Shown piece by piece: positions 42,247 through 50,066 of a stretch of DNA of 64,000 nucleotides. How positions within the stretch are numbered: the first letter of the stretch is position 1; each line of letters begins with the position of its first letter. The position numbers and the translations under genes are program-made. Below the pieces are notes generated by a model. The model made no database searches. It saw only the letters and a list, made by a program, of their open reading frames with translations, and was not told the origin of the DNA. Source of the DNA: Bacillus sp. SB49 (GTDB taxonomy: Bacteria; Bacillota; Bacilli; Bacillales; Halobacillaceae); contig NZ_CP048117.1 of NCBI RefSeq assembly GCF_000469135.2, positions 1,525,501 through 1,589,500 of the forward strand, written 5' to 3'.

Positions 42247-44004
42247 ATGGAAACATTCAGGAAATTAAAGGCATTCTACTGGCCCTATCGGAAATATTTC
42301 TTCTTATCTCTATTCTCACTTTTCTTTGTGACGGCTATTACAGTCGTCTATCCCATTGTTCTGCAGGTGACCATCGATGACGTCGTGGCAGGGGGACGGT
42401 ACGAGTGGATCCCTTACATCTGCGCGGTTTTCCTCTTGTTGATGGTAATCAAGGGTATTGCTACTTATTACCATCAGTATCTCGGCGATTACTTCGGGAT
42501 CCGCTCTGTCTATCGCCTGCGTGACGGGCTGTACAAGAAATTGCAAAGGCTTTCTTTCAAGTATTACGACAATGCGAAGACGGGAGATTTGATGTCGCGC
42601 TTGACGGCGGACGTCGAAGGGTTCCGTTTCTTTCTGTCCATGGGATTCTCGGAGCTCGTTCGTATCGTCCTGCTCATCCTTATCAGTTTAAGCGTCATGT
42701 TTTATTTCTCTGTACCTCTTGCGCTCATTACGATGGCTGCTATGCCTTTTCTTGCCGTGGTCGTCTACCGCTTTGAAATTCAAGTCCACCCCGCATTCCG
42801 AAGAATCCGTAAGTCATTCGGGAAGTTGAATACAAGGGTGCAGGAAAACATCAGCGGCATGAATACGGTCAAATCCCTTTCCCGCGAGAATTTCGAAATC
42901 GGTCGTTTCTCGGACAGCAGCAGCGATTATCGCTCTAAATTCATTACATCTTCCAACATCTGGGCAAAGTTCTTCCCTCTGATGGAATTCATTGGAAATG
43001 TGAGCGTCGTCGCACTTCTGGCTTACGGCGGATATTTAGTTGTCAATGGCTCGCTGCAGCTTGGGGAGCTGGTCGCTTTCTTCAGTCTCGTCTGGTATAT
43101 CCTGGGGCCGCTCATGAACATCGGTTTCGTCATCAACCTGTTTTCTCAAGCCAAAGCATCCGGAGAGCGTCTGCTTGAGATATTAGAGGCGGAAGAAGAC
43201 ATCCAGGAGAGGGAGGACGCGCTGTCCGTTGATCGTCTAAATGGCCATGTCACCTTCTGCGATGTCACCTTAACGTATGTCGAAGGGGATGATTCCGCAT
43301 TGAAGCATATCTCTTTTGATGCGCCTCCCGGCAAAACGATCGGCCTGATCGGACCGACTGGTTCGGGAAAAACGAGCATTACCCAGCTGATTACACGCTT
43401 CTATGAACCGGAGGCGGGAGAGGTGCTCATCGATAACCATCCTGTTTCGGATTATGGCTTGAAATCCCTGCGGAAGAATATCGGTTTTGTTCTTCAGGAG
43501 TCTTTCTTGTTTTCGACGACCATAAGGGAAAACATCGCCTATGGCGATCCTGATGCTTCCGAAGACGCAGTGATCGAGGCAGCCAAGCGTGCTCAGGCAC
43601 ACGACTTCATCATGGAAATGCCCGACGGCTATGATACGCTGCTCGGTGAACGGGGGATGGGACTCTCCGGTGGACAAAAACAGAGGATTGCTATTGCACG
43701 CTCGATTCTAATCGACCCGGCTGTCCTCGTTCTCGATGATGCAACATCCGCGGTTGATATGGAAACAGAATTCCAGATTCAGAAGGCACTAAAGGAAGTG
43801 ATGAAAGGGAGGACGACGTTCATCATCGCCCACCGGATTTCTTCCTTAAAGCACGCGGATGAAATCCTGGTGCTGGAAGATGGAGAAATCAAGGAGCGTG
43901 GTGTCCATGATGATCTCTTACACAATAACGGCCCATATCAACGGATCTATGATATCCAATACCAGGATAAAGAAAAAATACTGAACGCATCCAACGTTTC
44001 GTAA
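42247..44004 (+). CDS. yknU: ABC exporter half-transporter YknU type
   Basis: A 585-residue export ABC protein with a six-helix domain (residues 1-320) and an ATPase domain: Walker A GPTGSGKTS, LSGGQKQR, and Walker B LVLDDATSAVD. The catalytic Glu after Walker B is replaced by Asp (LDD instead of LDE), so this half probably carries the non-hydrolysing site of a heterodimer. Length and order match B. subtilis YknU (585) and YknV (about 604), next to the same chromosomal region. BmrC/YheI is a related alternative. ATG follows AAGGAGG. The partner starts 16 nt downstream. Confidence 0.85.
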   Translation: METFRKLKAFYWPYRKYFFLSLFSLFFVTAITVVYPIVLQVTIDDVVAGGRYEWIPYICAVFLLLMVIKGIATYYHQYLGDYFGIRSVYRLRDGLYKKLQRLSFKYYDNAKTGDLMSRLTADVEGFRFFLSMGFSELVRIVLLILISLSVMFYFSVPLALITMAAMPFLAVVVYRFEIQVHPAFRRIRKSFGKLNTRVQENISGMNTVKSLSRENFEIGRFSDSSSDYRSKFITSSNIWAKFFPLMEFIGNVSVVALLAYGGYLVVNGSLQLGELVAFFSLVWYILGPLMNIGFVINLFSQAKASGERLLEILEAEEDIQEREDALSVDRLNGHVTFCDVTLTYVEGDDSALKHISFDAPPGKTIGLIGPTGSGKTSITQLITRFYEPEAGEVLIDNHPVSDYGLKSLRKNIGFVLQESFLFSTTIRENIAYGDPDASEDAVIEAAKRAQAHDFIMEMPDGYDTLLGERGMGLSGGQKQRIAIARSILIDPAVLVLDDATSAVDMETEFQIQKALKEVMKGRTTFIIAHRISSLKHADEILVLEDGEIKERGVHDDLLHNNGPYQRIYDIQYQDKEKILNASNVS

Positions 44005-44019
44005 GAAGGAGGAGTGAAG

Positions 44020-45843
44020 ATGTCTGCTGAAAAAACAGAAACGAATAAGCATTTGAATCGTTTCAAATATACACAGGACCAGGCCATTGAGAAGCCGTTT
44101 AACTGGGGACAAATGTGGCGTCTGCTTGCTTACATAAAGCCGTACGCCAAGACGCTGCTGCCAATCTCCATCATTGCAATGCTGGTCTCGACGCTGGTCC
44201 GGCTTGTCGTTCCAATCCTGATCGGAAAAGTGGCCATCGATATAGCGATTAAAGACGGCAATACCAATTTATTGATCGAGCTTGTCGTTGGAATCGCCGT
44301 TTTATACGGGCTCAGCTATGTCGGCAATATTCTTCGGATTAAATATGTCAACATCCTTGGTCAAAACGTCATATACGATTTGAGACAGCATTTGTTTTCC
44401 CACGTCCAGCGCTTGTCTCATAAGTTCTTTGATTCCAGATCCGCCGGTTCTATTCTTGTGCGGATCATGAACGATATCAACTCCCTTCAGGAACTGTTCA
44501 CAAATGGAATTATCAATTTATTGATGGACATCGTCATGTTGACCGGAATTATTGTCATTCTATTTGTGCTGAGTCCAAAGCTTGCCCTCGCCGTTCTTGT
44601 CATCATGCCGATCATGTTTTACATTTCGACGAAGCTCAGGCGTAACATACGCCGCTCCTGGCAGGATGTGCGGATCCAGCAGTCGCGCTTGAATTCCCAT
44701 TTGAATGAGAGTCTGCAGGGCGTAAGAATAACCCAGTCGTTCTCACAGGAGAGGGAAAATACGGAATACTTCGATGGTGTCAACAGCGACACCTTCGCAT
44801 CTTGGAATACGGCATCTAGAAAAAGTGCCATGTTCCGGCCATTCGTCGAGATGAGTAATGCCGCAGGTACCATTATTCTGGTCGCATTCGGAGCTCATCT
44901 TATCCTTGAAGGCGATGTGGAAATCGGTACTTTCGTATCCTTTGCCTTCTTCCTGGGAATGTTCTGGGAGCCGATTTCACGTCTCGGCATGGTCTACAAT
45001 CAGCTGTTGATGGCCATGGCCGCATCCGAGCGGATCTTTGAATTTCTTGATGAGAAACCGAATGTGGAAGAAAAGGCCGGCGCTGTGACTTTGACAGATA
45101 TGAAAGGTCACATCGAATTTGATCACGTCCGCTTCGCCTATGATGAGAAGCGAATTGCTCTCCATGACATAGAATTGGAGATGAAGGCAGGGGAGACGGT
45201 AGCCCTCGTCGGCCATACCGGGTCCGGTAAATCGACCATCGCGAACTTAATCAGCCGCTTTTATGACCCGACGGGAGGTTCTGTAAAAATCGACGGTGTC
45301 GATCTTCGTGATGCGACCATCGATAGTGTCCGCCAGCAGATCAGTGTCGTCCTGCAGGATACATTCATTTTCTCAGGGACGATCATGGAGAACATTCGCT
45401 TCGGACGACCCGGTGCATCCGATGAAGAAGTCATGGACGCTGCGAAGGTTGTTGGAGCCGATGGTTTTATCCAAAGACTCAGTGAAGGATATCAAACGGA
45501 AGTAGAAGAGAGAGGAAGCATTCTGTCTGCAGGGGAAAGGCAGCTCTTATCCTTCGCCCGCGCCCTTCTGGCTGATCCGAGGATTTTAATACTGGATGAA
45601 GCGACAGCGAGTATCGATACGGAAACAGAAGTGAAAATCCAGCAGGCGCTGAAAAGACTTCTGAAAGGCCGGACAGCCATCATGATCGCTCACCGATTGT
45701 CGACGATCAGGGAAGCAGACAACATCTTCGTACTCGAGCAAGGGAAAATTTTAGAGCACGGGTCCCACGAGGAACTGATGGATGCTAAAGGGGAGTACTA
45801 CGAATTAGTCAAAGCCCAGTTCCGCATGCTCGATGCTATGTAA
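44020..45843 (+). CDS. yknV: ABC exporter half-transporter YknV type
   Basis: A 607-residue partner of YknU. It has a six-helix region to about residue 345, then Walker A GHTGSGKST, Q-loop VVLQDTFIF, and Walker B LILDEATASID with the catalytic Glu intact. Its signature is altered to LSAGERQ instead of LSGGQ, as seen in heterodimeric exporters where the two sites differ. An N-terminal cytoplasmic extension (about 35 residues) is typical. ATG 44020 follows GGAGGAG. In B. subtilis YknUV-like exporters are linked to drug or peptide export; the cargo here is unknown. Confidence 0.85.
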   Translation: MSAEKTETNKHLNRFKYTQDQAIEKPFNWGQMWRLLAYIKPYAKTLLPISIIAMLVSTLVRLVVPILIGKVAIDIAIKDGNTNLLIELVVGIAVLYGLSYVGNILRIKYVNILGQNVIYDLRQHLFSHVQRLSHKFFDSRSAGSILVRIMNDINSLQELFTNGIINLLMDIVMLTGIIVILFVLSPKLALAVLVIMPIMFYISTKLRRNIRRSWQDVRIQQSRLNSHLNESLQGVRITQSFSQERENTEYFDGVNSDTFASWNTASRKSAMFRPFVEMSNAAGTIILVAFGAHLILEGDVEIGTFVSFAFFLGMFWEPISRLGMVYNQLLMAMAASERIFEFLDEKPNVEEKAGAVTLTDMKGHIEFDHVRFAYDEKRIALHDIELEMKAGETVALVGHTGSGKSTIANLISRFYDPTGGSVKIDGVDLRDATIDSVRQQISVVLQDTFIFSGTIMENIRFGRPGASDEEVMDAAKVVGADGFIQRLSEGYQTEVEERGSILSAGERQLLSFARALLADPRILILDEATASIDTETEVKIQQALKRLLKGRTAIMIAHRLSTIREADNIFVLEQGKILEHGSHEELMDAKGEYYELVKAQFRMLDAM

Positions 45844-45870
45844 TTCCATTGAATATTCATTTCTTGTAAA

Positions 45871-45907
45871 TATGGAAGCCGTCAGTCATGACGGCTTCTT
45901 TTTTTGT
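45871..45907 (+). terminator. Terminator after yknV
   Basis: GAAGCCGTCA and TGACGGCTTC form a perfect 10-bp stem with a four-base loop; seven T follow. Confidence 0.9.
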
Positions 45908-45987
45908 GGAAGATCCTGTTACGATCCGTGCCGGAAGGGGTAAACGAGTAATGTCGAACGGAAGGATTTTTGAAGGAAATGTGAAGT

Positions 45988-46005
45988 TTGTGAAGTATGT
46001 CACAA
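45988..46005 (+). promoter_or_regulatory. Rex operator before cydAB
   Basis: TTGTGA, six bases, TCACAA: the 18-bp dyad of the NADH-sensing repressor Rex (TTGTGAA-N4-TTCACAA type). It is centred about 100 nt before the cydA start. Rex control of cytochrome bd genes is known in Bacillus. A second hairpin-like CCCACgaaGTGGG lies at 46024-46036, and a TATACT -10 lies just downstream. Confidence 0.75.
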
Positions 46006-46097
46006 AATCGTCAACACTGACTGCCCACGAAGTGGGATGACCGCATTATACTAAGTGTATCGGATAGATTACCACGAGTTCGTTAGGAGGAAGATTC

Positions 46098-47459
46098 ATG
46101 TTCGATTTTGATAACGTCGCCGTAAGTCAGTCACTGACGGCGATGACTCTATTATTCCATGCTATTTTCGCAACGATCGGAGTCGGTGTTCCTGTGCTCG
46201 TTTCCGTCGCTGAATTTATCGGGATCCGGAAGAAAGATCCTCACTATACATTACTGGCAAGACGATGGACCCGCGGTTATACCATCACCGTAGCCGTTGG
46301 GGTCGTGACTGGAACCGCGATCGGCCTGCAGCTTTCTTTGATCTGGCCGAGCTTTATGCAGATCGCAGGTAACGTCATTGCTCTGCCGCTCTTCATGGAG
46401 ACGTTCGCCTTCTTCTTCGAAGCGATCTTCCTGGGCATTTATTTATATACGTGGGACCGGTTCAAAAACCCGATCCATCACTGGCTTTTGTCCATTCCTG
46501 TGGTGATTGGAGGGACGATGTCCGCCTTTTTCATCACGACGGTCAACTCCTTCATGAACACGCCGCAGGGATTCGACCTGGAAGGCGGTCGTTTCACGGC
46601 AGTCGATCCAATTGCAGCGATGTTCAACCCTGCAACTCCGACAAAGGTATTTCACGTCGTATCTTCATCCTATTTGACAGCAGCCGCCATCCTTGCTGGT
46701 ATAGCCGCTTTTATTATTTTAGTGAAAAAAGGAAGTGCTTATCATAAGAAAGCTTTGAAATTAACGGTTTCCATGATGTTCATTTTTGCTATTCTGACGG
46801 CTCTTGCCGGGGACTTATCAGCGAAATTCCTTGCTGAACACCAGCCGGAGAAGCTTGCTGCAGGAGAATGGCACTTCGATACGGAGGAAGGAGCAGACCT
46901 TGTCGTTTTTGGAAGACTTAATGAGAATAATGAGGTGGAGAACGCCATCCGTATTCCAAACGCTCTGAGCTTCCTTGCTCACGGCGATTTCCAGGCGGAA
47001 GTAGAAGGTCTGAATGAAACTCCTGAAGAAGAACGTCCGCCGTTATGGATACACTATATGTTCGATCTGATGGTGACGATCGGATTTTACCTGCTCGGCA
47101 TTTCCCTGTTGTTCCTCGTGTTCTGGAAAGTGAAGAAGTGGAATACGTATCATCCGCTGCTTCTTTGGGGAATTGCGCTTGCCGGACCATTGTCCATGCT
47201 CGCCGTCGAATTCGGGTGGATATTTGCGGAAGTCGGCCGGCAGCCATGGATCCTGCGCGGGTTTATGACCGTTGCCGAGGGTGCGACGACCTCACCTTAT
47301 GTCACCCAGATGTTTGTCCTGTTCGCCGTCCTTTATTTGGTGCTTGCCCTCGGGTGTATCCTTACCCTGCGAAAAATCTTTAAGGGGAGACCAGCCGAGC
47401 TTGAAATGGAACGACGATATCCGCAGGTGGCAGCAGCGAGAGAGGAGGCCGATGAATGA
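46098..47459 (+). CDS. cydA: Cytochrome bd quinol oxidase subunit I
   Basis: A 453-residue membrane protein with the CydA landmarks. The haem b595 ligand His is in LLFHAIFATIGVG near residue 18. GMQLSLIWPSF-like QLSLIWPSFMQIAGNVIALPLFMETFAFF surrounds the conserved Glu, and FHVVSSSYLTAA holds the haem b558 His. The quinol loop is short, as usual for Bacillaceae. WIFAEVGRQPWIL is the GRQPW motif. It reduces O2 to water with high affinity and without proton pumping. ATG follows GGAGGA. The 4-bp overlap with cydB shows coupling. Confidence 0.95.
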   Translation: MFDFDNVAVSQSLTAMTLLFHAIFATIGVGVPVLVSVAEFIGIRKKDPHYTLLARRWTRGYTITVAVGVVTGTAIGLQLSLIWPSFMQIAGNVIALPLFMETFAFFFEAIFLGIYLYTWDRFKNPIHHWLLSIPVVIGGTMSAFFITTVNSFMNTPQGFDLEGGRFTAVDPIAAMFNPATPTKVFHVVSSSYLTAAAILAGIAAFIILVKKGSAYHKKALKLTVSMMFIFAILTALAGDLSAKFLAEHQPEKLAAGEWHFDTEEGADLVVFGRLNENNEVENAIRIPNALSFLAHGDFQAEVEGLNETPEEERPPLWIHYMFDLMVTIGFYLLGISLLFLVFWKVKKWNTYHPLLLWGIALAGPLSMLAVEFGWIFAEVGRQPWILRGFMTVAEGATTSPYVTQMFVLFAVLYLVLALGCILTLRKIFKGRPAELEMERRYPQVAAAREEADE

Positions 47460-48469
47460 ACTATGAATTGATTGGGATCAGCGTCTTGTGGCTGTTCCTT
47501 TACGGGTATTTAATCGTAGCATCCGTCGACTTCGGCGCTGGTTTCTTCGCCTATTATGCCAGGTTGACGAAGCAGGACCATGTGATAAATAAACTGATTT
47601 CCCGCTATTTATCTCCTGTTTGGGAAGTGACGAACGTATTCTTTGTGTTCTTCTTCGTCGGTCTGATCGGATTCTTCCCGGATATGGCCTACTATTTCGG
47701 TCAGGCCATGCTCGTTCCGGGCAGCATCGCCATTGTTCTCCTTGCCATTCGCGGCTCATTCTACGCTTTTGAGAATTATGGATCGAAAAATAACAGCTTC
47801 TACATGTTCCTGTACGGGGCGACCGGACTGCTTATTCCGGCTGCGCTTTCGACCGGGTTGACGATCTCGGAAGGGGGTTACATCGAAGAGACGGCGGACG
47901 GGGTTCACCTGCTCGTCGGAGAACTGTTGACCAGCCCTTATTCCTGGAGTGTCGTGTTCCTTGCGATTGTTTCCGTTCTGTATATCAGCTCGATGTTTCT
48001 CAGCTATTACGCTCACAGAGCGGATGATCAGCCTGCTCTTAATCTCGTCCGTCGTTATGCCTTGTTTTGGAGTTCCCCTGCGATTATCGCCAGTCTGACG
48101 ACATTCATTGCCCTCAGTCAGCAGAACGAGGAGCATTTCAACAAGGCGCTTGATCTGTGGTGGGTATTCGGCCTCTCTGTCGCAGCCTTTATGCTTGCCG
48201 TCTTTCTCGTATATAGAGGGAAACATTATGGATGGGCGTTCATCGCCGTCATGGTCCAGTTCTTCTTTGCCTTCTTCGGCTACGGAGCTTCCCACCTGCC
48301 TTATCTATTGAAGCCTTTCGTAACCTTGACAAGCGGAGTGACAAATGACGCGATGGCTGTTGCACTTGTCATTGTATTCATCGCAGGGCTTTTGTTACTC
48401 ATCCCTTCCCTGATCCTGTTGATGCGCCTGTTCCTGTTCGACGCAGAATATGTAAAAGGGAAAAAATAG
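47456..48469 (+). CDS. cydB: Cytochrome bd quinol oxidase subunit II
   Basis: A 337-residue, eight- to nine-helix subunit starting with YELIGISVLWLFLYGYLIVASVDFGAG (the family's DFGxG). Then come SPVWEVTNVFFVFFFVGLIGFFP and IRGSFYAF. It stabilises the haem-bearing subunit and may carry an O2 channel. Translation is coupled to cydA by the ATGA overlap. The assembly transporter genes cydCD, which follow in B. subtilis, are not adjacent here; the upstream ABC pair is of a different type. Confidence 0.94.
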   Translation: MNYELIGISVLWLFLYGYLIVASVDFGAGFFAYYARLTKQDHVINKLISRYLSPVWEVTNVFFVFFFVGLIGFFPDMAYYFGQAMLVPGSIAIVLLAIRGSFYAFENYGSKNNSFYMFLYGATGLLIPAALSTGLTISEGGYIEETADGVHLLVGELLTSPYSWSVVFLAIVSVLYISSMFLSYYAHRADDQPALNLVRRYALFWSSPAIIASLTTFIALSQQNEEHFNKALDLWWVFGLSVAAFMLAVFLVYRGKHYGWAFIAVMVQFFFAFFGYGASHLPYLLKPFVTLTSGVTNDAMAVALVIVFIAGLLLLIPSLILLMRLFLFDAEYVKGKK

Positions 48470-48485
48470 ATACAGGGTCTAATGA

Positions 48486-48521
48486 TTGGAACGTCTGCAG
48501 CAGCGGGCGTTCCTTTTTTAT
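48486..48521 (+). terminator. Terminator after cydB
   Basis: GGAACG and CGTTCC bracket a loop with inner CTGC/GCAG pairing; six T follow. Confidence 0.75.
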
Positions 48522-48623
48522 GCTAACCTTGTGAAAGGAAGATCGATCGGTACTGGCATAACATTCGCCTTTCTTTTATGATAGAATGGATGTACATTTG
48601 GCCTGATAAATGGAGGAACAATC

Positions 48624-49289
48624 ATGAAAAAAGAATTTGCAGTCATTGGACTGGGTCGTTTCGGCGGCAGCATATGCCGTGAGTTGAGCAGGGAAGGGAT
48701 GGAAGTGCTAGCCCTCGATCTGGATGAAGATAAAGTCAACGAGTACAGAGATATCGCTTCTCATGCCGTCATCGCTGATTCAACGGACGAACACGTTTTA
48801 AAAGAACTGGGATTCCGCAACATCGACCATGTGATTGTCGCGATTGGTGACAACATCCAGGCGAGTATGCTGACCACTCTGATCCTTAAGGAAATGGGAA
48901 TTAAAACAATTACGGTTAAAGCGCAGAATGACTACCATGAGAAAATCCTGAACAAGATCGGAGCCGATCAAGTTGTCCACCCGGAACGGGATATGGGGAA
49001 ACGGATCGCGCACAATATCATTTCCAATAATATTCTGGATTATATCGAGCTTTCTGATGATCACAGCGTCGTCGAAGTGAAGGCCGGCAGTAAAATGAGC
49101 GGAAAAACGCTTGTTGATCTGGATATCCGTGCCGAGTACGGATGTAACGTCGTGGCAATCAAACGCCATAAAGACGTCATCGTTTCTCCGATGGCTAGTG
49201 AAGAAATCCGGGAAACGGATGTCCTGATCGTCATCGGGGCCGATAAAGATATCAGCCGGTTCGAGAAGAACCTCGTTGTTGAAGATTAA
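48624..49289 (+). CDS. ktrC: Potassium channel RCK gating subunit KtrC
   Basis: A 221-residue cytoplasmic RCK protein. The NAD/ATP-binding GLGRFGGSICREL is at residues 9-21, the acidic ALDLDEDKVNEY follows, then IADSTDEHVLKELG, VIVAIGDNIQASMLTTLILKE, and a C-terminal RCK_C domain (residues 135-218) that binds c-di-AMP in homologues. It forms the octameric ring under KtrD (encoded at 10328) and opens the channel. The match to B. subtilis KtrC is close throughout. ATG follows GGAGGAAC. It stands between terminators as a single-gene unit. Confidence 0.95.
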   Translation: MKKEFAVIGLGRFGGSICRELSREGMEVLALDLDEDKVNEYRDIASHAVIADSTDEHVLKELGFRNIDHVIVAIGDNIQASMLTTLILKEMGIKTITVKAQNDYHEKILNKIGADQVVHPERDMGKRIAHNIISNNILDYIELSDDHSVVEVKAGSKMSGKTLVDLDIRAEYGCNVVAIKRHKDVIVSPMASEEIRETDVLIVIGADKDISRFEKNLVVED

Positions 49290-49298
49290 ATCATTACG

Positions 49299-49328
49299 AA
49301 GAAGCCCATCCTGCAGGATGGGCTTCTA
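49299..49328. terminator. Terminator after ktrC
   Basis: GAAGCCCATCC and GGATGGGCTTC form a perfect 11-bp stem with a TGCA loop. The tail (TAATATATAT) is T-poor. Confidence 0.75.
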
Positions 49329-49448
49329 ATATATATATGAAATATTTATGATTCATTATCGTCTGGCTCAGGCATGGAGGGCTCCTTCAGCCCTCGATTG
49401 TACTCTTCGATCGTCCATATTCTCATTCGGAGGTGAGAAGGGAACGAG

Positions 49449-49592
49449 TTACCTTTTTTTCAAGCAGCATCCGCCGCGTCTTACCGGGCGTTGTACTTTT
49501 GTTTGCGGTGATGTTTCAATGACAATCGGCGTGCTGGACTTCTTAACAGATCTGCTGCTTTGAACTTGTCTTCTCACTCTTCTAGCTTTCAC
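49449..49592 (-). CDS. Small basic protein (47 aa) at the edge of the spore-type cluster
   Basis: Too short to be listed by usual length cut-offs. GTG at 49592 is preceded 8 nt upstream by AAGGAG in AAGGAGAGG, with TATAAT about 30 nt further upstream. The product (starting MKARRVRRQVQSSRSVKKSS) has 14 Lys/Arg in 47 residues, a short hydrophobic strand PIVIET, and ends RRGGCCLKKR with a Cys pair. Basic, Ser/Arg-rich small proteins with Cys pairs are common in spore coats; that role is inference. No family is recognised. Confidence 0.5.
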   Translation of the reverse strand: MKARRVRRQVQSSRSVKKSSTPIVIETSPQTKVQRPVRRGGCCLKKR

Positions 49593-49655
49593 GAATACCT
49601 CTCCTTATGGTTTGATAATGTATTATAAGAAAAAATGCGGAAAATGGGAGGGCAT

Positions 49656-50060
49656 TTATCGCTTTTTAATTGAAAAAGGGTGTTCGTCACATGTCCTGTT
49701 TTTAATGGTGAAACATCGCATGTGTGGAGGATTGGTCTTGTAAGAAAGAATGACCATGATGACATTATCGTCGGGGTGGTGAAGGAGATCTGTATAAGAG
49801 GGATAAGGTGCTGTATCAGGGTGAGTGTGATAGATCGCCAACACCTTATGTCCCGCATGACTCACATGTTCCAACGTTTGTGCGACTACCTTGGCACTGA
49901 CAAAAAAACGGTTTCTAGCCTTCCATTCGTTTTCCAACGGCCAGACGGATAGGATCACTCCTGGTTCCTCTCCGGCCAATAAACCACAGGCTTCGAGCGG
50001 CCATTCCCTGCGTCCGTGCTCCATTATCTGTTCATACTGCTCTTCAGACAGTTCGATCAT
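49656..50060 (-). CDS. JAMM/MPN-domain metalloprotease-like protein
   Basis: A 134-residue JAB domain with the complete zinc motif: Glu in PLEACGLLAG (about residue 22), then HTHPDTAPYPSYTD (HxHP...SxxD, about 77-90). JAMM enzymes cut isopeptide or peptide bonds; in bacteria they often release ubiquitin-like or sulfur-carrier proteins. No ThiS/MoaD-like or E1-like gene is next to it. Instead it follows a long coiled-coil gene by 6 nt in the same direction. The ribosome site is weak, so coupling is likely. Confidence 0.85.
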   Translation of the reverse strand: MIELSEEQYEQIMEHGRREWPLEACGLLAGEEPGVILSVWPLENEWKARNRFFVSAKVVAQTLEHVSHAGHKVLAIYHTHPDTAPYPSYTDLLHHPDDNVIMVILSYKTNPPHMRCFTIKNRTCDEHPFSIKKR

Positions 50061-50066
50061 GGAAGC

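Noticed and set aside
42247-45843. The two ABC genes as cydCD, because they precede cydAB
   Set aside because: Length, helix arrangement and order fit YknU/YknV; a terminator and the Rex-controlled promoter separate them from cydA.
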